Positions 25,628-31,352 of a stretch of DNA of 31,352 bases are shown here, piece after piece. The DNA is from an uncultured Pelagibacteraceae bacterium. GTDB taxonomy: Bacteria; Pseudomonadota; Alphaproteobacteria; Pelagibacterales; Pelagibacteraceae. The position numbers and the translations under genes were made by a program. The notes under the pieces are model-generated. The model saw only the letters and a program-made list of their open reading frames with translations, was not told where the DNA came from and made no database searches. Each line of letters opens with the position of its first letter. The stretch's first letter is position 1. The stretch spans positions 1-31,352 of the forward strand of contig CAJXDV010000001.1 in NCBI GenBank assembly GCA_913052435.1, read 5' to 3'.

Positions 25628-26019
25628 CAATTATAAGAAATTACGACAGTAGCTTGAGCCCAAGGTTTATCATCAGAAATAGACAAAAATATGTTATATT
25701 TTCTTTTTTTAATTTTAAGCTTAAGATATTTATCGACTGGTCCTATTAGTTTAATAGATGGCTTTCCGTAATGATCATTAAGCACTTCGATATTTTTAAA
25801 TTTTATATTTTTTCTTATGCCGGTGCCCAGAGCCTTACTTAAAGCTTCTTTGGCAGCAAATCTTTTTGCATAAAATGCGCTTGGATTCTTTTTTCTTTCA
25901 CAGTAAGCAATTTCATTTTTTGAAAAAATATTTTCTTTAAATTTGTTGCCATAAATCTTTAAAGATTTTTCAACTCTTTTAATGTTTATTATATCTGTTC
26001 CAATGCCAAAAATTTTCAT
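25627..26019 (-). CDS. acpS: Holo-[acyl-carrier-protein] synthase
   Basis: AcpS transfers phosphopantetheine from CoA to ACP, activating it for fatty acid synthesis. The 130 residues begin MKIFGIGTDII with the metal ligand D9. E58 lies in RFAAKEALSKALGTG, the second signature. The end ISDDKPWAQATVVI is typical. It is placed between pdxJ and lepB, the common proteobacterial order. Confidence 0.96.
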   Translation of the reverse strand: MKIFGIGTDIINIKRVEKSLKIYGNKFKENIFSKNEIAYCERKKNPSAFYAKRFAAKEALSKALGTGIRKNIKFKNIEVLNDHYGKPSIKLIGPVDKYLKLKIKKRKYNIFLSISDDKPWAQATVVISYN

Positions 26020-26020
26020 T

Positions 26021-26746
26021 TTATTTATTTATGATTTTTCTAAATCTTTTAATTGATTTAGTCATACCCACAAACAAAGATTCCGAGATGATAAAATGAC
26101 CAATATTTAATTCGGAAATACTTTTAATTTTTGCTACATGATGCGCCGATTTATAAGTTAAACCATGTCCAGCATGTACTTCTAATCCTAGTTGCTTCGC
26201 GTAAATTGCGGATTTTTTTAAATTCATAAGTGATAAATTAATTCTATTATTTTTATGAAATAAATTACTAAATTTACCTGTGTGAAGTTCGACACAATTA
26301 GCTCCTAATATTTTCGATAATCTTATATCTGAAACTTGTGGCTCTACAAATAAGCTTACCCTAATTTTCCTTTTTTTTAATTCATTAATTATTCTTTTTA
26401 GGTTTTTTTTATTTTTTTTAACGTTCAAACCGCCTTCTGTTGTAATTTCCTTTCTTTTTTCTGGAACGATACATACATAATTGGGTTTATTCTTAATCGC
26501 TATATTTAACATCTCCTTAGTTGGTGCCATTTCTAAATTTAATGGAATTTTAAGCTTTTTTTTTATTTTTTTTAAATCGCTATCTTTAATATGTCTTCTA
26601 TCTTCCCTTAAATGTATTGTAATTGAATCTGCTCCACTTTTTTGCGCCAATATGGCCGCCCTAAGAGGATCGGGATATGATTCACCGCGAGCATTTCTAA
26701 CAGTGGCAACGTGATCAATGTTTACGCCAAGTCTAATTTTATTCAT
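26021..26746 (-). CDS. pdxJ: Pyridoxine 5'-phosphate synthase PdxJ
   Basis: PdxJ closes the ring of vitamin B6 from deoxyxylulose phosphate and aminoacetone phosphate, so the organism probably makes B6 by the DXP-dependent route. GVNIDHVATVRNARGESYPD (7-26) and ITIHLREDRRHI (42-53) hold the active-site residues, and HAGHGLTY lies near the end. Length 241 is normal. It overlaps the pyrE stop (ATGA). Confidence 0.97.
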   Translation of the reverse strand: MNKIRLGVNIDHVATVRNARGESYPDPLRAAILAQKSGADSITIHLREDRRHIKDSDLKKIKKKLKIPLNLEMAPTKEMLNIAIKNKPNYVCIVPEKRKEITTEGGLNVKKNKKNLKRIINELKKRKIRVSLFVEPQVSDIRLSKILGANCVELHTGKFSNLFHKNNRINLSLMNLKKSAIYAKQLGLEVHAGHGLTYKSAHHVAKIKSISELNIGHFIISESLFVGMTKSIKRFRKIINK

Positions 26747-27330
26747 TCGGCTAAATTCCGACTGCCTGGTTTTACAGCAGTAATTTTTTTTAAATCATTG
26801 GGTAAATCATTTTCATCATAAACCGGTATATTAATTTTAATTTGGGAAATGATTCTATCTTTAATTAGAAGTTCATTATTAGATCTGTCTATAATACATG
26901 CGTATCCTATTAATCTGGCTTCATTCTCAATTACTATTTTGGAGCATTCTAAAGCAGATTTGCCAGTAGTAACTACATCTTCGACAACAAGAACCTTGCT
27001 GTCTTTTGGTATAGAAAAACCTCTTCTTAAACTTAATTTATCTTCTACTCGTTCAGCAAAAATAGTTTGTGCATTTAAATGTTTGCCTATTACATAACCG
27101 ACCACAATTCCACCTATAGCAGGTGATAAGACAATATCAATTTTACCAAAATTACTTTTAATCTTTTCGACTAATGAAACACATACAATTTCAGCCTTCT
27201 TGGGGAGGCTTAACAATTTAGCACATTGAACATATCGATTGCTGTGTAGACCCGACGAAAGTATAAAATGACCTTCAAGTAATGCTTCGGTTTCTTTTAA
27301 AATTCTTAAAGATTCGCTGTAAGAAAGCAT
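26743..27330 (-). CDS. pyrE: Orotate phosphoribosyltransferase
   Basis: PyrE attaches PRPP to orotate to give OMP in pyrimidine synthesis. LLEGHFILSSGLHSNRYVQC (18-37) and the PRPP loop VLVVEDVVTTGKS (113-125) are clear. The ATG at 27330 lies inside rsh, so the two genes overlap by 56 bases in different frames. A strong AGGAAG just upstream of that ATG, and no later start before the conserved LLEGHF block, decide this start. Confidence 0.96.
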   Translation of the reverse strand: MLSYSESLRILKETEALLEGHFILSSGLHSNRYVQCAKLLSLPKKAEIVCVSLVEKIKSNFGKIDIVLSPAIGGIVVGYVIGKHLNAQTIFAERVEDKLSLRRGFSIPKDSKVLVVEDVVTTGKSALECSKIVIENEARLIGYACIIDRSNNELLIKDRIISQIKINIPVYDENDLPNDLKKITAVKPGSRNLAE

Positions 27331-29029
27331 CCTTCTTCCTGTGTCTTATAATTTTAAATTTATAGTCTTTTAATTTAAGTTCACTTATTAAATTTCTATA
27401 ATTTTTTAAATCATTAATCTGTATATCAAAAATAAATTCTAAATAATCTGTCTTTTTTGATATGATTTCCATATTTGCTATATTGTTTTCATGAAATCCA
27501 ATTAAACTGCTTACTTCACCTAATTTTCCAGGTATGTCGGGTATTTTTATGCATAAACTACTAACATATTTTTTATCAGTTTTTTGATAAATATTTTTTT
27601 TGATTTGCCAAAATCTTCTTATAGAGGCTCGAGCTTTTCCTGTTTTGGCATATGATATCCAATTTAAAGATGGTGAAGCATTTTTTGAACCTATAATTTT
27701 AACCAAGTCACCATTTTTTAATGCAGATTGTAATGGTGAGCCTCTTCCGTTAATTTCACATGAAGTTAAAGTGTCACCAATTCTTGTATGTACTGCATAA
27801 GCAAAGTCTATGGGTGTTGCGCCTTTTGGCAATTTGATAACTTCACCTTTTGGGGTAAAACAAAAAACATTATCATGAAACATTTGTAATTTTGTATATT
27901 CTAAATAATGTTCTGGATTTGAATCTTTTTCCATAATTTCCACAAGGTCTCTTAGCCAATCATATTCTTTTAGTGCCAAGTGACTAACTTTTTCTGATGA
28001 TTTATATATCCAATGAGAAGCAATTCCTCTTTCGGCAAATTCATGCATTTGATAAGTACGAATTTGTATTTCTACCCTCTCTTTATTTGGTCCTATTACA
28101 GCTGTATGTATTGATTTATAATTATTGATTTTTGGTGTTGATATGTAATCTTTAAACCCCCCAGGTATTGTAGACCAATTACTGTGAAATAAGCCAAGGA
28201 CTTTGTAACAAGTTTCAATATCATCAACTATAATACGGAAACCAATGATGTCGGTAAGTTGTTCAAGAGATACTCTTTTTGTTTGCATTTTTTTCCAAAT
28301 TGAAAAAGGAGTTTTTTCACGTCCAACTATTTTTGCAATTATCCCACTTTTTTTTAAAACTTTATTAAAACCTTTTGATATTTCTTTGAAATTATTTTCC
28401 CTATTTTTTTTGTTTATTAAAAGTCTTTCTACTACAAGATTTCTTGCTTCAGGATTTAATTTTTGAAAAGATAAATCTTCTAACTCATCTCTTATATAAT
28501 TCATTCCCATTCTGTCAGAAAGTGGTGCATATATTTCCATCGTCTCCCTGGCAATTCTTTCTCTTCTATTTTCATCAGAAACAGAATCTAGGGTTCTCAT
28601 ATTATGAAGTCGATCTGCGAGCTTAACAATTAAAACTCTTATATCTTTTGAAGTGGCAAGAATAAGTTTTCTAATATTTTCTGCTTTAGAATTTTCAATG
28701 ATTCTGTCTTCTAGTGCAGAAATTTTTGTAACACCATCCACTAAATCTGCTACTTCTTTTCCAAATTCTTTTTCAACTGCTTTATATGTAACTTTAGTAT
28801 CCTCTATAGTGTCATGAAGTAACCCAGTGGCAATAGTAGCACTATCAAGCTTCAAGTCGGTCAATATATCAGCCACAGCAATCGGGTGGGTTAAATAGGG
28901 GTCGCCAGAATCCCTTTTTTGATTTTTGTGAGCATTTAGAGCGAAAGTATAAGCCTTAGATAAAGTTTCGAGATTTAAAAATTTGTTATAATTTTTTATT
29001 TTTTTTATTAAATCTTCTTGATTGAGCAT
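27275..29029 (-). CDS. rsh: Bifunctional (p)ppGpp synthetase/hydrolase, shortened
   Basis: Rsh makes and degrades the alarmone (p)ppGpp. The hydrolase HD domain is intact (H48, HD at 72-73 in LLHDTIEDT, D139 in KLADRLHNMRT). The synthetase has GREKTPFSIWKKM (236-248), LTDIIGFRII (258-267) and VEIQIRT (319-325). TGS spans about 385-448 and a C-terminal ACT domain about 490-563. Only about 45 residues separate TGS and ACT, where alphaproteobacterial Rel proteins, usually over 700 residues, have the helical and zinc-finger domains. At 584 residues this is an internal loss, not a truncation. Confidence 0.95.
   Translation of the reverse strand: MLNQEDLIKKIKNYNKFLNLETLSKAYTFALNAHKNQKRDSGDPYLTHPIAVADILTDLKLDSATIATGLLHDTIEDTKVTYKAVEKEFGKEVADLVDGVTKISALEDRIIENSKAENIRKLILATSKDIRVLIVKLADRLHNMRTLDSVSDENRRERIARETMEIYAPLSDRMGMNYIRDELEDLSFQKLNPEARNLVVERLLINKKNRENNFKEISKGFNKVLKKSGIIAKIVGREKTPFSIWKKMQTKRVSLEQLTDIIGFRIIVDDIETCYKVLGLFHSNWSTIPGGFKDYISTPKINNYKSIHTAVIGPNKERVEIQIRTYQMHEFAERGIASHWIYKSSEKVSHLALKEYDWLRDLVEIMEKDSNPEHYLEYTKLQMFHDNVFCFTPKGEVIKLPKGATPIDFAYAVHTRIGDTLTSCEINGRGSPLQSALKNGDLVKIIGSKNASPSLNWISYAKTGKARASIRRFWQIKKNIYQKTDKKYVSSLCIKIPDIPGKLGEVSSLIGFHENNIANMEIISKKTDYLEFIFDIQINDLKNYRNLISELKLKDYKFKIIRHRKKDAFLQRIFKNFKRNRSIT
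27331..27340 (-). promoter_or_regulatory. pyrE: Ribosome binding site of pyrE inside rsh
   Basis: On the minus strand the ten bases before the pyrE ATG read AGGAAGAAGG. This is the clearest Shine-Dalgarno sequence I noticed in the window and lies wholly within the rsh coding region, so it supports a real 56-base overlap. Confidence 0.75.
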
Positions 29030-29041
29030 TTTTTGATTATA

Positions 29042-29554
29042 TCAATTTTTATTTATCTTTAATATAGATTTTCTGTCTTCTTCATTAAGTTTATTAATTA
29101 ATACACTTAGAATTTCTTTAGTTTTAGGATGTTTCCAATTAGGCAATATTTCTTGTAAAGGATATAAAACAAAATTTCTTGAAACAAGGCTTTTATGAGG
29201 TATCTCTAAATAAAAATTATTATTTTTAATTTTTATTATCTGATCTTTATAATCAATAATATCAATATCACACGTTCTAGGATCATTTTTATTTCTTCTT
29301 ATTCTTTCTAATTTTTTCTCAATATCAATTATAATTGTCATCAAATTTACTGGGGATAAACTAGTTTTGACTGAAATAACCATATTAGCGAATTTTGGTT
29401 TACTTTTATCAGGATAGGAAGGAGTTTCGTAAAAACTAGACTTTTTATCCAATAAAATATCACTATCTTCAAGAAGAGAGATTGCATATTTTAAATTTTC
29501 AAATTTATCCCCGTATTTAGAGGGCAAATTAGATCCTAATGAAAGAATAACCAT
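29042..29554 (-). CDS. folK: 6-hydroxymethyl-7,8-dihydropterin pyrophosphokinase
   Basis: FolK moves pyrophosphate from ATP to the pterin in folate synthesis. LSLGSNLPSKYGDKFENLK, SSFYETPSY and the DPRTCDIDIIDY block (Mg-ATP site, in place of RxxDLDIL) identify it. PHKSLVSRNFVLYPLQEI is the C-terminal signature. It lies between smpB and rsh with spacers of 6 and 12 bases. Its folate product serves GlyA. Confidence 0.93.
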   Translation of the reverse strand: MVILSLGSNLPSKYGDKFENLKYAISLLEDSDILLDKKSSFYETPSYPDKSKPKFANMVISVKTSLSPVNLMTIIIDIEKKLERIRRNKNDPRTCDIDIIDYKDQIIKIKNNNFYLEIPHKSLVSRNFVLYPLQEILPNWKHPKTKEILSVLINKLNEEDRKSILKINKN

Positions 29555-29560
29555 ATTTGA

Positions 29561-30031
29561 TTAACTGCTTTTTCTGAAGTATCTTGCTTTTTCTCTATTC
29601 CAATCTCTTTTCTTTATAGTCTGTCTTTTATCATGGTGTTTTTTACCTTTAGCTACTGCAATTTCTATTTTAGCTTTCCCTTTTTTAAAATATAACTTTG
29701 TCGGAATTAACGTAAATCCTTCTTGATTAACTCTTCCGATAAGCTTTTTAATTTCACGACTATTTAGTAGTAGTTTTCTATTTCTTCTGGGATCATGATT
29801 GTTATAACTAGATTCTTTATAAGAAGGAATGTGAGAATTAAGTAAAAATATTTCACCAGCATTATCTATTGCGTATGATTCTGAAATATTAGCCTTTCCT
29901 TCTCTTAGTGATTTTACTTCGGAACCTTTGAGCACTATTCCCGCTTCGTAAAATTCATTAAAAAAATAGTTAAATCTTGCTTTTCTATTATTAGAAATTA
30001 TTTTTAAACCATTTTTGGTTCTTTGTTTCAT
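29561..30031 (-). CDS. smpB: SsrA-binding protein SmpB
   Basis: SmpB carries tmRNA to stalled ribosomes. The 156 residues show [37 protein letters not shown], and the closing [20 protein letters not shown] with a basic tail. It starts three bases after dapA. The tmRNA gene itself is not in the window. Confidence 0.97.
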   Translation of the reverse strand: MKQRTKNGLKIISNNRKARFNYFFNEFYEAGIVLKGSEVKSLREGKANISESYAIDNAGEIFLLNSHIPSYKESSYNNHDPRRNRKLLLNSREIKKLIGRVNQEGFTLIPTKLYFKKGKAKIEIAVAKGKKHHDKRQTIKKRDWNREKARYFRKSS

Positions 30032-30034
30032 TAA

Positions 30035-30919
30035 CTAAATTAAGTTTACAAAAGACATTGCAGATTTTACAACTTTTTTTGTATCTTCCGTAATTTTAAC
30101 CAAAGGCAATCTAACCTCTTCTGAACATAAATGTAATAAACTAGCAGCATATTTGACGGGACTTGGACTGCTTTCAATGAACAAAGATTTGTGGAGTGGC
30201 ATCAATTTATTGTTTATTTCATTTGCTTTTGCTAATAAATTGCTATTATTTTTTTCTAATGAAGCTCTTTGAAATTCAGAACAAAGTTTTGCGGCAACAT
30301 TTGCTGTGACTGAAATACAACCAACTCCACCTCGGGAATTAAATTCTAGTGCTGTTCCATCTTCTCCAGATAATTGAATAAAATCAGGACCCATTTTCTT
30401 TTTTTGCAAGCCAACTCTGTTCAAATCTCCGGTGGCATCTTTTACTCCAATTATATTTTTTAATTCAAAAAGTCTTGCCATCGTATCAACACTCATATCT
30501 ACAACCGAACGTGAAGGAATATTATAAATAATTATTGGAATTGAACAGTTGTCATTAATAGCCTTAAAATGTTGATACAAACCTTCTTGTGTTGGTTTAT
30601 TATAATAAGGAGTAACTACTAATGCAGCACTCGCCCCAATATTTTCAGCATATTTTGTTAAAGAAATTGCTTCTTCGGTTGAATTTGATCCGGTGCCTGC
30701 AATAACGGGAATTTTTCCTTTTGATTCCTTTACACATAATTCTATAACTCTTTCGTGTTCTTCATGACTCAATGTGGGCGACTCTCCAGTAGTTCCAGCA
30801 GGAACTAGGCCAGAAGTGCCATTACTTAAATGGTGGTGTATCAGTGAAACATAACAATCTTCATCAAGTTCATTATTTTTGAATGGAGTTATTAAGGCAA
30901 CAATTGATCCTTTAAACAT
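30035..30919 (-). CDS. dapA: 4-hydroxy-tetrahydrodipicolinate synthase
   Basis: DapA condenses pyruvate and aspartate semialdehyde, the first step toward diaminopimelate and lysine. The substrate loop is AGTTGESPTL (41-50), the relay Tyr is Y132 in IIYNIPSR, and the Schiff-base Lys is K160 in IGVKDATGDL. Length 294 is normal. It is the first gene of the 11-gene leftward run and diverges from a lytic transglycosylase-like gene after 45 bases, a pairing common in alphaproteobacteria. It shares its substrate with Hom. Confidence 0.97.
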   Translation of the reverse strand: MFKGSIVALITPFKNNELDEDCYVSLIHHHLSNGTSGLVPAGTTGESPTLSHEEHERVIELCVKESKGKIPVIAGTGSNSTEEAISLTKYAENIGASAALVVTPYYNKPTQEGLYQHFKAINDNCSIPIIIYNIPSRSVVDMSVDTMARLFELKNIIGVKDATGDLNRVGLQKKKMGPDFIQLSGEDGTALEFNSRGGVGCISVTANVAAKLCSEFQRASLEKNNSNLLAKANEINNKLMPLHKSLFIESSPSPVKYAASLLHLCSEEVRLPLVKITEDTKKVVKSAMSFVNLI

Positions 30920-30964
30920 AAGTCTTTATAACATATTTTAAAAAACATATTCATCTAAAAATTT

Positions 30965-31352
30965 ATGAAAAATCTGCGTAAACTTTATGTAGTGCCTTTA
31001 TTATTTTCTGTCTTTTTAGTATCGCAAGTTGTTACAGCTAAATCATTACTTCCAAAATCAAAGCCAGTTATTGATCAGAAAACAAAAATTGACACAGCTA
31101 GAAAAAAAGTAATTTATCCAGAAAAAAAACCTCAAATGATAAAGAAAAAAACTAAAATTGCTAAAACAGAAGATAAAATAATTATTTACCCAGAAAAAAA
31201 GCCCCTAGTTTTTAAAAAAAAAACAGTTAAATCAACTTATAAGTCATCATTGGTATCACAAAAAGATTTTAAAATATCTAAAGCTGCATTCAAAGCATTA
31301 GAAAAAAGAAAATGGTTAACGGCCATAAAAATAGCAAAAAAAGCTAAGGATA
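30965..31352 (+). CDS. Probable soluble lytic murein transglycosylase, N-terminal part
   Basis: 129 codons are visible and the frame stays open at the window edge. The protein starts with a signal peptide (about 1-25, ending QVVTA), then a Lys/Pro-rich linker. The linker holds a duplicated motif: IYPEKKPQMIKKKT (50-63) and IYPEKKPLVFKKKT (74-87). From about 105, SKAAFKALEKRKWLTAIKIA resembles the first helices of the superhelical Slt domain. The catalytic domain would lie beyond the window, so the call rests on this helix pattern and the dapA neighbourhood. Confidence 0.6.
   Translation, partial: MKNLRKLYVVPLLFSVFLVSQVVTAKSLLPKSKPVIDQKTKIDTARKKVIYPEKKPQMIKKKTKIAKTEDKIIIYPEKKPLVFKKKTVKSTYKSSLVSQKDFKISKAAFKALEKRKWLTAIKIAKKAKD

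Overview
The window is a very AT-rich, gene-dense piece of bacterial chromosome. The start codons, the ATGA/TGATG/TAATG gene junctions and the protein families fit an alphaproteobacterium with a streamlined genome. A Pelagibacterales (SAR11)-like organism is the best guess: Lys/Ile/Asn-rich proteins, near-zero spacers, a TPR-sulfotransferase, a K+-independent H+-pyrophosphatase and a magnesium-type HemB. The lineage is inferred from gene content and style only; no rRNA is present. TGA is used as a stop, so the standard bacterial code applies. No gene-free stretch exceeds 300 bases, and I see no CRISPR array, insertion sequence or prophage.

Layout. 1-3024 is the only accessory-looking part: the end-truncated gene of a family-4-type glycosyltransferase, a small GIY-YIG protein, tRNA-Glu(TTC), and a TPR protein fused to a sulfotransferase. 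3026-9544 is a leftward block: rplM, rpsI, argC, a Lys-rich lipoprotein of unknown function, hom, glpX and recJ. ctaA (9721-10761) lies just upstream of it in the same direction. A rightward chorismate mutase gene (10801) is followed by a leftward block: cytochrome bc1 chaperone, rpmF, plsX, ihfA, merR-type regulator, rpmG. A bamE-like gene diverges from it, with the two start codons touching at 13725/13726. hppA (14181-16274) stands alone. 16407-22214 is a leftward riboflavin/one-carbon operon: rpiB, glyA, nrdR, ribD, ribE, ribB with a degenerate RibA domain, ribH, nusB. hemB (22352) points right. 23333-30919 is an eleven-gene leftward run: dapA, smpB, folK, rsh, pyrE, pdxJ, acpS, lepB, rnc, recO, DUF2061. 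The start of a lytic transglycosylase-like gene diverges from dapA and runs off the right edge.

How the genes work together. Most are housekeeping: ribosomal proteins, riboflavin synthesis, amino-acid synthesis (Thr/Met, Arg, Lys, aromatic), envelope and membrane biogenesis (PlsX, AcpS, LepB, BamE, heme A and bc1 assembly) and DNA repair (RecJ, RecO). Relative to the order I remember from other alphaproteobacteria, era (between rnc and recO), fabH (between plsX and ihfA), rpoZ (near rsh) and a yceD-type gene (near rpmF) are not at their usual places.

No obviously new multi-gene system stands out. The most notable points are an atypical zinc knuckle in NrdR, an Rsh protein missing most of the region between TGS and ACT, a riboflavin operon whose RibA-like domain has no catalytic residues, a repeat-bearing basic lipoprotein between argC and hom, and extremely compact divergent, convergent and overlapping gene junctions.
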